A stretch of DNA of 10,362 nucleotides from Pseudomonadota bacterium. GTDB lineage: Bacteria; Pseudomonadota; Alphaproteobacteria; Rhizobiales; Beijerinckiaceae. This document shows positions 1-6,397 of this stretch, one piece after another. Location: contig JAEWKH010000116.1 of the NCBI GenBank assembly GCA_023386155.1, positions 1 through 10,362 of the forward strand, written 5' to 3'. A program made the translations under genes and the position numbers. The notes under the pieces were generated by a model. It searched no databases and was not told where the DNA came from. It was given only the letters and a program-made list of their open reading frames with translations. How positions within the stretch are numbered: position 1 is the first letter of the stretch; each line of letters starts with the position of its first letter.

Positions 1-54
1 GCGCTGACCCAATCCGTCCGGCTGCCAGACGGAAAGATTGCGGTTGACGATTGA
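1..54 (+). CDS. Possible C-terminal tail of an upstream gene (partial)
   Basis: Frame 1 is open from the window edge to a TGA at 52-54 and encodes 17 residues ending in KIAVDD. The other two plus frames meet stops sooner. The tail would end 43 bp before the next start codon, so it could be the upstream member of an operon with the 98-307 gene. It is too short to recognise, and a chance open frame is quite possible. Confidence 0.25.
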   Translation, partial: ALTQSVRLPDGKIAVDD

Positions 55-97
55 GCCGTCACGGCATGGTCGTTCCCGAAGACGCGGAGGAAATGTC

Positions 98-307
98 ATG
101 GATCATAAGTTCGAGGTCGGCCAGCTCGTGCGGCCACGAGAGAGGCTTCTCGAGAATGCCGGGATCTACGAGATCCTGCGCCCTCTTCCCTGTGGACCGG
201 ACGGCGAGCCCCTCTACCGGATCAGGGCCGCGAGCGGGCCGATGGAGCGGGTGGTACGCGAGGCCGACCTCCTGCCCGCATCAGGGTCCTCGGCGGACAA
301 CGGCTAG
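98..307 (+). CDS. Small GQLVR-type protein, function unknown (69 aa)
   Basis: The ATG at 98 is chosen because GGAGG at 86-90 sits 7 bases upstream. The frame is open back to 38, but starts further up have no comparable ribosome site. The 69-residue product has no signal peptide or membrane segment. It opens with FEVGQLVR, continues with alternating short hydrophobic stretches (YEIL, YRIRAA), and ends with ERVVREADLLPAS, which suggests a small beta-barrel of SH3 or KOW type. It is clearly related to the 68-aa protein at 5362-5568: GQLVR is identical and a (K/R)(I/V)VR-x-x-D-(L/I)-x-PAS tail is shared. I recall similar short hypothetical proteins in Rhizobiales genomes, but no function is known to me. 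A hairpin follows the stop codon. The reading frame is well supported; the role is not. Confidence 0.75.
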   Translation: MDHKFEVGQLVRPRERLLENAGIYEILRPLPCGPDGEPLYRIRAASGPMERVVREADLLPASGSSADNG

Positions 308-315
308 GCGTACTG

Positions 316-380
316 GCCGTCGCCTAAGGGCACGGTCCCCGTGCTGCCAAACTAACAGAGCCCAGCCGATGGGCGACGGC
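316..380. repeat. Nested inverted repeats between the small gene and the binding-protein gene
   Basis: GCACGG at 330-335 and CCGTGC at 339-344 form a 6-bp stem with a 3-base loop, 22 bases after the small gene's stop. It is enclosed by a 9-bp perfect inverted repeat: GCCGTCGCC at 316-324 and GGCGACGGC at 372-380. No T-run follows, so a simple intrinsic terminator is not supported. It may be an mRNA structure in the leader of the 464 gene. Confidence 0.35.
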
Positions 381-463
381 TCATGCTGGCAGTGGGACGG
401 GGCGAACGAAGAAAGCGCAGGCCTGTTGTCCTCATGTCTCCCTTCAAGATCTTTGGAGCTCGA

Positions 464-1267
464 ATGACACCCCATCGTACCATCCTGATTCTGATGGCAG
501 CGTTCCTGTCCCTCGGCCAAGCCGCGGCCCAGGAGCGCACGGTCACCGTCGGGGTTCCTGCCGGCCCCCTCGTGCAGCTCGTGCAGTCGCTGGGCGCCGC
601 GTTCCGGGCCGAGACCGGAATCGCCGTGGCGGCCGCCGAGGTGAAACCGGACGGTGCCCCGTCGACGGCCGGGTTCGATGCGGTCCTTCTGCCCCATCGC
701 ATGCTCGAAAGGCTGCCGCAAGGTCATCCCCCACCACGAACGGTCTTCCGTGGCGACGTCATCCTGGTGGGTTCCCGGGCGGAGATGGCGCGCGTGCGGG
801 GCCTGAAGGACATCAAGATGGCATTGCGCTGGATCGCCTCGGCTCGCGGGACGTACATGTCCAGCAGTCCTTCGCTCGGGACGCGGGAGTTGGAGCTTGC
901 CCTGTGGAACGGCATCGGCGTCAACGTGCAGACCCGCTTGACCTGGTACAGCGAGTCACGGGGTAACGAAGCGGAGGTTCTCAGGCAGGCCGGAAACCTC
1001 GGAGCCTATGTCCTGGTCGAACGCATGACATGGGCGGCCCAGGCCAACCAGCGGGGTCTCGAGGTGCTGGTGGCCGGGGATCCGATCCTGCGCACCGATT
1101 ATGCAAGCGTCCTGACCCGGGATGGCCGGGAGGAAGCGGTCGCCTGGCACGACTGGCTGTCGTCCGATTCGGCACAGGCCGTGATCGCGGAGTTCAGCCT
1201 GGGCGGCGTGCGCATCTTCACGTCGGCAAAAGGCCACGACGGCGACGGGAGGCCGCCCCGAACGTGA
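464..1267 (+). CDS. Exported TupA-like oxyanion-binding protein, no linked transporter
   Basis: This is a 267-aa periplasmic solute-binding protein resembling the tungstate-binding TupA family. The start at 464 is chosen because GGAG at 455-458 precedes it and the product then begins with a normal signal peptide (Arg5, hydrophobic 7-18, AAA at 20-22, likely cut before Gln23). The frame also has ATGs at 383 and 434 that would spoil the signal. TupA-like features are the LGT-R-E-LELALW segment (about 138-148), a WY after it (161-162), an AYVLVERMTW strand (181-190) and a W-L-S-S-D-S-x-Q-x-x-I-x-x-F helix near 231-244. The N-terminal TTTS-type oxyanion loop of TupA is replaced by VPAGPLV (31-37), so the ligand may differ from tungstate. 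No TupB or TupC permease or ATPase is nearby. The family is fairly sure; the ligand is unknown. Confidence 0.75.
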   Translation: MTPHRTILILMAAFLSLGQAAAQERTVTVGVPAGPLVQLVQSLGAAFRAETGIAVAAAEVKPDGAPSTAGFDAVLLPHRMLERLPQGHPPPRTVFRGDVILVGSRAEMARVRGLKDIKMALRWIASARGTYMSSSPSLGTRELELALWNGIGVNVQTRLTWYSESRGNEAEVLRQAGNLGAYVLVERMTWAAQANQRGLEVLVAGDPILRTDYASVLTRDGREEAVAWHDWLSSDSAQAVIAEFSLGGVRIFTSAKGHDGDGRPPRT

Positions 1268-1353
1268 ACTTGCCCGGCCGATGGCGGACACCCCCAATCC
1301 TGCGCGTCATCGAATTCGGCCGATTGCGAGCCAGCGATCGCAAGAGGCGGGTT

Positions 1354-1449
1354 CTAGAGCTGTTTCCACTTGCGTGGAATCATCTCTCTTCTTTGGGCTG
1401 CCGCATTTTTGACGGCGAACCGGATCCACTTCGCCGAAAAATGCTCTAG
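1354..1449. repeat. Palindromic intergenic repeat between convergent genes
   Basis: The outer arms are CTAGAGC (1354-1360) and GCTCTAG (1443-1449). Inside are two hairpins. The first is TTCCAC/GTGGAA (1364-1369 and 1374-1379, loop TTGC). The second is a long stem in which GCATTTTT (1403-1410) pairs with AAAAATGC (1437-1444) and CGGCGAA (1413-1419) pairs with TTCGCCG (1430-1436), with a 2-base bulge and a 10-base loop containing GGATCC. The wording resembles dispersed palindromic elements I recall from Rhizobiales genomes. The TAG stop of the Usp gene (1446-1448) lies in its right arm. It may also limit transcription from both sides, although no stem is followed by a classic T-run. Confidence 0.65.
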
Positions 1450-2312
1450 TGGTACAGGAACAGGGCCGTCGGACATGCGTCCATGACCTTCCGGGTGCAG
1501 GACCCGAAGATCTCGCCGATGCCGCGGTGGCCGTAAGCGCCCATGACGATCATGCCGGCCTTGAGCGCCTTCGCCAGTCCCAGGATCGTCTCCGCAGGAG
1601 TGCCCGCCTCGCGATCCCCCAGACCGATGGCATACGCCTCGGCCGCCGCGTGCCGCCGCAGCAGGGCACAGGCGCGCGCCGCCGTCTGTCCGGCCCGGTC
1701 AGATGACGACTGGTCGAGCGTCACGACATGGACGACGCAACCCGCAGCGAGGCCGAGGAGCGCGAACATGTGAACCGCCCGGGAGGAGGCCGGACTACCG
1801 TCGAACGCCACCAGGACCGGCGCCTGCAGGACCTCCTGGCCTGAGCCGGGGCCATCGTCGGGCACGAGCAGAACCGGGCGCGGCTCGATCCGGACGATAC
1901 GATCGACGCACAGCGGCAGTTCGCAGATCTCGCCGCCTACGTCGAACATGCTGTTGCGGCCCAGCACGATCAGGTCATGGGATGTCGCCTCGATCCCGAC
2001 CACCTGGAGGGGATTTCCATCGACCTCGCGGACCTCGAGCGAGGGAATGCCCGCCCTTTCGGCGCGCCCGCGAAAGTCCTGGAGGACCGCATCTACCCGC
2101 TCGGTCGCGTTTTGGAGCTCCTTCAGGTCCAGGGCGGTCTTGTAGGCCATTCCGCCGATCGGCACGGCCTCGGGGCGCTGGATCCAGGCCGAGTTGACGA
2201 TGCCCAGTCCGTCCACGTGAGCCTTGTGGCGGCGGGCCAGTTCCACCCCGAGGCTGGCGGCTTGCAGGCTGGACGGCGAACCGTCCAGGGCGATCAGGAT
2301 ACTACGCAGCAT
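1446..2312 (-). CDS. Tandem-domain universal stress protein (UspA family)
   Basis: This is a 288-aa cytoplasmic protein with two Usp domains (about 1-150 and 165-288), matching the usual length of tandem Usp proteins. The ATG at 2312 is chosen because a strong GGAGGAGG lies just upstream; the frame continues to 2381 but that part overlaps the ATPase gene. Each domain opens with the Usp strand and its Asp: LIALDGS (Asp10) and LVAFDGS (Asp171). The second domain has a nucleotide-loop motif, GAYG (258-261) followed by GS (270-271), but the spacer is 8 residues instead of the usual 9. In domain 1 the loop is degenerate (GRNSMFDVGGE), so only domain 2 is likely to bind ATP. The gene starts 22 bp after the P-type ATPase stop and is surely its operon partner. 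Such proteins are known from stress and low-oxygen regulons. Its TAG stop lies within a repeat element. Confidence 0.93.
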   Translation of the reverse strand: MLRSILIALDGSPSSLQAASLGVELARRHKAHVDGLGIVNSAWIQRPEAVPIGGMAYKTALDLKELQNATERVDAVLQDFRGRAERAGIPSLEVREVDGNPLQVVGIEATSHDLIVLGRNSMFDVGGEICELPLCVDRIVRIEPRPVLLVPDDGPGSGQEVLQAPVLVAFDGSPASSRAVHMFALLGLAAGCVVHVVTLDQSSSDRAGQTAARACALLRRHAAAEAYAIGLGDREAGTPAETILGLAKALKAGMIVMGAYGHRGIGEIFGSCTRKVMDACPTALFLYH

Positions 2313-2334
2313 ATGATGTCCTCCTCCTTGCCGA

Positions 2335-5106
2335 TCACGTGGATCGGTGTTGCTTGAGTATTGGCTTGAGCCGGCCCGCACGGGCGACGAGCCGTTTTTC
2401 GCCTTCCAGGATGAACAGAAGGATCACGCCCGTCGCCACGATGGCCGCGCCATCCGGCAGCGACACCGCCTGGGTGTCGAACAGGGCCTGCATCGGCGGC
2501 AGGTAGGTGAAGGCAAGCTGCGCCAGGACCACCGCTCCGACGCCGATCAGGACGGGCCGGGTTCCCAGCACCCCCTGCCATGAGAGGGACGTCGCATGAA
2601 GGAAGCGGACGCTGAACAGGTAAAAGATCTCCAGCACCACGAGGGTGTTCACCACGATCGTGCGGGCCTCCTCGATCGGCAGGCCGCGCCGGATCGACCA
2701 TTCGAACATGCCGAAGACGGCGATCACGAAAAGGATCGACACGAACACGATCCGCCAGACCAGGAACCCCGACAGGATCGGCTCGTCGCGCCTGCGCGGC
2801 GGACGGCGCATCACGTCCGGTTCCGGTTGCTCAAAGGCGAGCGTCAGCCCGAGGGTCGCCGCCGTGATCATGTTGACCCACAGGATCTGCACGGGCGTGA
2901 TCGGCAGGGTCAGGCCGAGCAGCATGGAGGCGACGATCGCCAGCGCCTCGCCGCCGTTCGTCGGCAGGGTCCAAGCGATCACCTTCTTGAGGTTGTCGTA
3001 GACCGTCCGTCCCTCGTGCACGGCCGCGACGATGGAGGCGAAGTTGTCGTCGGCCAGCACCATCTCGGCGGCCTCCTTGGCCGCCTCCGTTCCCTTGCGG
3101 CCCATGGCGACGCCGACGTCGGCCTGCTTGAGCGAGGGCGCGTCGTTGACCCCGTCCCCGGTCATTACGACCACCTCGCGGTCGGCCTGCAATGCCTGGA
3201 CGATGCGCAGCTTGTGCTCGGGGGTGGTGCGAGCGAAGACGGTCACTTCGCGCACGATGGAGCGGAACCGGCCGTCGTCCATCCGGTCGAGGGCGGACCC
3301 TGTGGTCACTGCGCCGTCGCTGCCCCGAATGCCGAGGGCCGCGGCGATGGCGCCCGCCGTTGCGGCATGGTCGCCGGTGATCATCTTGATCCGGATCCCG
3401 GCGGACTGGCATTCCCGCACGGCGACAAGCGCCTCGTCTCGCGGCGGATCGATCAGGCCGAGCAGGCCCAGCATGGTCAGGCCGTCCTCGACGTCGGCGA
3501 ACCGCAGCGGATCGGACGGAACCTGGGGCAGCCGTTTCGCCGCGATCCCGAGGATGCGCTGCCCCTGCCGGGCCGCCGCGTCGGCCTGGGCTGTCCACCA
3601 GGCAGCGTCCAAGGGCCGTTCCCCTGACGTGGTACGTTCCCTGGCGCACATGGCAATCACCCGTTCGGGAGCGCCCTTCACGTAGAGGACGGCGCCATCC
3701 TCCGGCAGCAGGTGCAGCGAGGCCATGAAGCGGTGCTGCGCGTCGAAAGGGATCTCGTCGACCCGGCTGAACCGGCGCCTGAGTTCCTGCGGGTCCATGC
3801 CGGCCTTCATGGCGAGTGAGACCAGCGCCCCCTCCATCGGATCGCCGTCCACGGCCCATCCGGCTTCGGTCCGGCGCAGACCGGCGTCGTTGCAGAGACA
3901 CGCGCCGCGCACAACCTCGGTCAGGACCGGTACATCGGTCATGGCGACGGCCTTTCCGTCCGAGAGGATGTCGCCTTCGGGCGCGTACCCGTTGCCGGTC
4001 ACCTCGAAGCGCCCGTCCGGTGTGACGACGGTCCGCGCCATCATCTCGTTCCGGGTGAGCGTTCCTGTCTTGTCGGAGCAGATCACGGACACGGAGCCGA
4101 CAGTCTCCACGGCCGGCAGGCGCCGGATGATGGCGTTACGCGCGGCCATCCGCTGGACGCCGATCGCCAGCGTGATCGTCATCACGGCGGGAAGCCCTTC
4201 CGGGATGGCCGCGACGGCGAGGCCGACGACCGCCATGAACGCCTCGCCCCACGGGGTTCCGTGGACCAGGACGGCAAACCCGAACACGGCCGCTGCCACG
4301 GCGAGGGTCGCGCCCGTGAGCATTCGGGCGAACTGGTTCATCTGCCGCACGAGCGGGGTGGTGAGCGTCTCCACCTCGCCCAACAGTGTGGTGATCCGGC
4401 CGATTTCAGTGCCCGCCCCGGTGCCGACAACGATGCCCGTTCCCTGCCCTGCCACCGCGAGGCTTCCCGAGAAGGCCATGCAGGTCCGGTCGCCCAGCGC
4501 CGCATCCGCGGCGACCAGGCTTGTCTCCTTCTCCACCGGGACCGACTCGCCCGTGAGGATGGCCTCGTCGATGCGCAGGCTGCGGGTCCGGATAAGCCGG
4601 AGGTCCGCCGGCACCCGATCGCCGGCTTCGATCAGCACGATGTCGCCCGGAACCAGTTCCTCGGCCTTGACCGTCCGGCGCTGCCCGTCCCGGATCACGG
4701 AGGCCTGGGCTGAGATCATGGCGCGGATTGCGTCCAGGGCCTCTTCGGCCCGCCCCTCCTGGATGAATCCGATGACCGCGTTCACGAGAACGACGAGCAG
4801 GATCACAGAGGTGTCGATCACATGTCCGAGAAGCGCGGTCACCACGGCGGCCGCGAGGAGGACAAGGATCAGGACATTGTTGAACTGCGATAGGAAGCGG
4901 GAGAGCGCGGTGCGCCGCTCGCCTTCGGGCATCCGGTTGTAGCCATGCCGTTCGAGGCGCCGCTGCACCTCGGCGGGATTCAATCCCTCAGGACACGTGT
5001 CGAACGCAGCCAGCGTGGCACTGGCCGTTGTCGCATGCCATGGAGTTGGTTCCGGCGGCCTGTGCCGGCCCGGTTCGTCCCCGGCCAAGGCAGTCGCATC
5101 GTTCAT
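2335..5106 (-). CDS. P-type cation-transporting ATPase (P2 group, Ca2+-ATPase-like)
   Basis: This 923-aa inner-membrane pump is full length. The ATG at 5106 follows a GGGAGGGG ribosome site. Earlier in-frame codons run through an alcohol dehydrogenase relic and are rejected. Motifs in order: N-terminal cation-ATPase domain (about 22-75), TM1-2 (76-115), TGES (185-188), PEGL in TM4 (302-305, Glu303), DKTGT with the phosphorylated Asp345, KGAPE nucleotide motif (477-481), MITGDH (575-580), TGDGVNDAP hinge (649-657), then C-terminal TMs from 706. Compared with SERCA, ion ligands Glu309, Asn768, Glu771, Asn796, Thr799 and Glu908 have counterparts (Glu303, Asn717, Glu720, Asn745, Thr748, Glu826), but the TM6 Asp800 is Ala749. 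Transport of Ca2+, Mg2+ or a monovalent ion is therefore open. The gene is followed by a Usp gene 22 bp downstream, suggesting stress-linked ion homeostasis. Confidence 0.93.
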   Translation of the reverse strand: MNDATALAGDEPGRHRPPEPTPWHATTASATLAAFDTCPEGLNPAEVQRRLERHGYNRMPEGERRTALSRFLSQFNNVLILVLLAAAVVTALLGHVIDTSVILLVVLVNAVIGFIQEGRAEEALDAIRAMISAQASVIRDGQRRTVKAEELVPGDIVLIEAGDRVPADLRLIRTRSLRIDEAILTGESVPVEKETSLVAADAALGDRTCMAFSGSLAVAGQGTGIVVGTGAGTEIGRITTLLGEVETLTTPLVRQMNQFARMLTGATLAVAAAVFGFAVLVHGTPWGEAFMAVVGLAVAAIPEGLPAVMTITLAIGVQRMAARNAIIRRLPAVETVGSVSVICSDKTGTLTRNEMMARTVVTPDGRFEVTGNGYAPEGDILSDGKAVAMTDVPVLTEVVRGACLCNDAGLRRTEAGWAVDGDPMEGALVSLAMKAGMDPQELRRRFSRVDEIPFDAQHRFMASLHLLPEDGAVLYVKGAPERVIAMCARERTTSGERPLDAAWWTAQADAAARQGQRILGIAAKRLPQVPSDPLRFADVEDGLTMLGLLGLIDPPRDEALVAVRECQSAGIRIKMITGDHAATAGAIAAALGIRGSDGAVTTGSALDRMDDGRFRSIVREVTVFARTTPEHKLRIVQALQADREVVVMTGDGVNDAPSLKQADVGVAMGRKGTEAAKEAAEMVLADDNFASIVAAVHEGRTVYDNLKKVIAWTLPTNGGEALAIVASMLLGLTLPITPVQILWVNMITAATLGLTLAFEQPEPDVMRRPPRRRDEPILSGFLVWRIVFVSILFVIAVFGMFEWSIRRGLPIEEARTIVVNTLVVLEIFYLFSVRFLHATSLSWQGVLGTRPVLIGVGAVVLAQLAFTYLPPMQALFDTQAVSLPDGAAIVATGVILLFILEGEKRLVARAGRLKPILKQHRST

Positions 5107-5128
5107 CGTCAGCCCCTCCCGACTGCAA

Positions 5129-5145
5129 CCGGGCACCTTGCCCGG
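5129..5145 (-). promoter_or_regulatory. Leader hairpin upstream of the ATPase ribosome site
   Basis: CCGGGCA (5129-5135) and TGCCCGG (5139-5145) form a 7-bp stem with a 3-base loop. In the ATPase mRNA it ends about 8 bases before the GGGAGGGG ribosome site (5113-5119). It could affect translation initiation or leader stability. No known riboswitch is recognised. Confidence 0.35.
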
Positions 5146-5244
5146 CTCGGGATATTCATGGCGTGGTTGCCACTTTAGCACGCCGTCGCGCTGGATGGGT
5201 GGGCATGTCATGGGCCTCCTCGATCCGGTCGAGCTTGAAGCGAT

Positions 5245-5261
5245 GCGTCACAAGATGACGC
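5245..5261. promoter_or_regulatory. Perfect dyad in the ATPase upstream region
   Basis: GCGTCA (5245-5250) and TGACGC (5256-5261) are separated by 5 bases, with a flanking A-T pair at 5243 and 5263. It lies about 140 bp upstream of the ATPase start. The size fits an operator, but it falls within the alcohol dehydrogenase relic and could be chance. Confidence 0.25.
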
Positions 5262-5311
5262 GTGTGGACCCGATGCGATGGCGCCCATGAGCCGCCGAAT
5301 GCGCTCCTCTC

Positions 5312-5328
5312 GGCATTGGGGCAATGCC
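5312..5328. repeat. 7-bp inverted repeat after the 5362-5568 gene
   Basis: GGCATTG (5312-5318) and CAATGCC (5322-5328) flank GGG. On the minus strand it lies 33 bases beyond the stop of the small gene that ends at 5362. It could be a transcript-end hairpin, but no T-run follows. It overlaps the decayed alcohol dehydrogenase sequence. Confidence 0.3.
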
Positions 5329-5361
5329 TCGATCTCCGCAATGCCCATGGCCCATGTGCGC

Positions 5362-5568
5362 CTATGGGAGGGCATGCGCGGAGGCCGGCCTTATGTCCTC
5401 TTGCCGTACGATCTTGTCACCACCCGTCATGGTCTTGATCAGGTAGGCCGGCGGACGCTCGGTCCCGGGCGCGATGATGCTGACGACGCAGTAGGTGCGT
5501 CCTTTCTCCCTGTCAGCGACATCCTCGCTCAGGCGGACAAGCTGACCAATGTGAAACGCGGTTTTCAT
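5362..5568 (-). CDS. Small GQLVR-type protein, paralogue of the 98-307 product (68 aa)
   Basis: The start is ATG at 5568, with AGGAG a few bases upstream; the frame extends to 5616 without a better ribosome site. The product begins MKTAFHIGQLVRLSEDV, contains strands such as TYCVVSII and AYLIKTM, and ends with KIVRQEDIRPASAHALP. Its conserved head (F-x-(V/I)-GQLVR) and tail ((K/R)(I/V)VR-x-x-D-(I/L)-x-PAS) match the 69-aa protein at the left end of the window, so the two are paralogues. No membrane segment or signal is present. A compact beta-barrel fold is plausible. It lies 60 bp downstream of the 5629-5892 gene on the same strand and may share its transcript. Function unknown. Confidence 0.75.
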   Translation of the reverse strand: MKTAFHIGQLVRLSEDVADREKGRTYCVVSIIAPGTERPPAYLIKTMTGGDKIVRQEDIRPASAHALP

Positions 5569-5628
5569 GAAACGCTCCTGAAGGCAGCGGCAGGATCGGC
5601 GCCTGGAATCAGCCACGCCACAATCTGC

Positions 5629-5892
5629 TCAGGCTGCGAAAGATTGACTGCGCTGCTGCATCCAAAGCCGGTTCAACAGGTCGACATAAGGCTGGCGCCT
5701 CTCTTGGTGGGCGACCCTGAGTCTTTCGCTGATGTACTGCTTGAGCTCCTTGGCGCTGGCGCTGTTCTCGACTGTTTCCAGTTCGAGCTGATGCTCGAAA
5801 TCGATGTGACCCAGTGTCCGCGCAACCTCTTTCATCATCAGGTCAAGGCCGGGCGAGTACATCCGAGTCTGCTGGCTGGCGTGATTGGACAT
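5629..5892 (-). CDS. Small helical protein of unknown function (87 aa)
   Basis: The start is taken at the ATG at 5892 because GGAGGG lies 5 bases upstream; an in-frame ATG at 5904 overlaps that ribosome site and has none of its own. The soluble 87-aa product is rich in Glu, Gln, Leu and Arg and is predicted by eye to be mostly helical. It has an ELETVENSASAKELKQYISERL stretch (37-58, split here by function only) and a basic, Gln-rich C-terminal part (RLWMQQRSQ). No catalytic motif, signal peptide or membrane segment is visible. The gene heads a short minus-strand run with the GQLVR gene 60 bp downstream, and is divergent from the 6080 gene across a region with a perfect dyad. I do not recognise the family with certainty. 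Confidence 0.65.
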   Translation of the reverse strand: MSNHASQQTRMYSPGLDLMMKEVARTLGHIDFEHQLELETVENSASAKELKQYISERLRVAHQERRQPYVDLLNRLWMQQRSQSFAA

Positions 5893-5990
5893 GTTTCCCT
5901 CCATGATTGTTCATCATTGCTTGAGGCTGCGCTTATCCAAGAAACTGACGGCATCTTGGGGCAGTATCGTCGCTGCGGGGCAAAGAGAAA

Positions 5991-6008
5991 CTCCGTATTC
6001 TTACGGAG
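5991..6008. promoter_or_regulatory. Perfect CTCCGTA-N4-TACGGAG dyad in a divergent promoter region
   Basis: CTCCGTA (5991-5997) and TACGGAG (6002-6008) are separated by TTCT. The 18-bp palindrome lies 98 bases upstream of the minus-strand start at 5892 and 71 bases upstream of the plus-strand start at 6080. The position and symmetry fit a dimeric regulator binding site serving both directions. I cannot name the regulator. Confidence 0.45.
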
Positions 6009-6079
6009 ACATGGCCGACAGGGCACCCCCGGCCACGGGGTTATCCGGCGGGGACGGTCCTGGCATAAGAGGACTGCCG

Positions 6080-6250
6080 ATGATCGCGCGGCGCTGTGAC
6101 GAGCTAGCCTGGAGAATGCTGGAAGACGCCGCGGACCAGATCGAGAATGGCCCCGACAATGAGGACACCTTGGTCTTCGTATCCAACGCGCTGTCTCATT
6201 GCACCGAGGTGATCGACCTCCATGCCGAAGGTGCCGAGATGTCTGCGTAG
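6080..6250 (+). CDS. Possible small acidic protein, unknown (56 aa)
   Basis: The ATG at 6080 has an AGAGGA-type ribosome site about 6 bases upstream (6068-6073). The frame is open much further back, but that part crosses the divergent gene's start and the dyad, so it is not coding. The 56-aa product is acidic and probably helical (RRCDELAWRMLEDAADQIE, then TLVFVSNALSHCTEVIDLH), has two cysteines, and shows no signal or membrane segment. Third codon positions are GC-rich like the neighbours, which supports real coding. It stands alone, divergent from the 5892 gene and 219 bp before the HAD gene. No family is recognised. Confidence 0.5.
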   Translation: MIARRCDELAWRMLEDAADQIENGPDNEDTLVFVSNALSHCTEVIDLHAEGAEMSA

Positions 6251-6316
6251 ACGTTCAAGTCCCTGGGTAAAGTCCTCCGTGCGAGCCGCAACAGGATCGA
6301 TGCCGCCTGATGGCGT

Positions 6317-6333
6317 GGTGCCTAGTCGGCACC
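6317..6333. repeat. GGTGCC/GGCACC dyad after the 6080-6250 gene
   Basis: GGTGCC (6317-6322) and GGCACC (6328-6333) are separated by 5 bases. The dyad lies 66 bases past the small gene's stop and about 137 bases before the HAD start. It could be a weak transcript end or an operator. No T-run follows. Confidence 0.25.
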
Positions 6334-6397
6334 CATGACCTCGGGGCGATCCGGGCGCGGACCAGCGGGCTGTTATGCCCAGAAGTCCTCATGCCCC

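Larger units (their letters stand above)
5156..5350 (-). pseudogene. Decayed C-terminal end of a zinc-dependent alcohol dehydrogenase
   Basis: Read on the minus strand in successive frames, the sequence gives the C-terminal end of a medium-chain, zinc-type alcohol dehydrogenase. The pieces are MGIAEIEALPQC then EERIRRLMGAIASG (ending near 5268), RVHTRHLVTHRFKLDRIEEA with HDMPTH (to 5195), QRDGVLK (5193-5173), and VATTP plus a TGA stop at 5156-5158. Intact family members end in a segment like THRFKLD-x-IE-x-AYD-(L/M)-F-x-x-QRDGVLKVAI, so the order is right and only the frame changes. Three frameshifts are implied: near 5265-5270, an extra base at 5194, and a lost base near 5172-5173. Nothing of the catalytic or NAD-binding domains remains; the adjoining small gene begins at 5362. 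The family assignment is from memory of conserved C-terminal wording. Confidence 0.7.

Noticed and set aside
2596..4942. Long plus-strand open frames opposite the ATPase
   Set aside because: They mirror the ATPase codons and show no domain or start signal.
5107..5211. N-terminal extension of the ATPase to 5211
   Set aside because: The added residues are out-of-frame alcohol dehydrogenase relic and lack a ribosome site; the start at 5106 has a strong one.
5278..6099. 273-aa plus-strand open frame across the small genes
   Set aside because: It runs antisense through two small genes with good ribosome sites and has no recognisable content.
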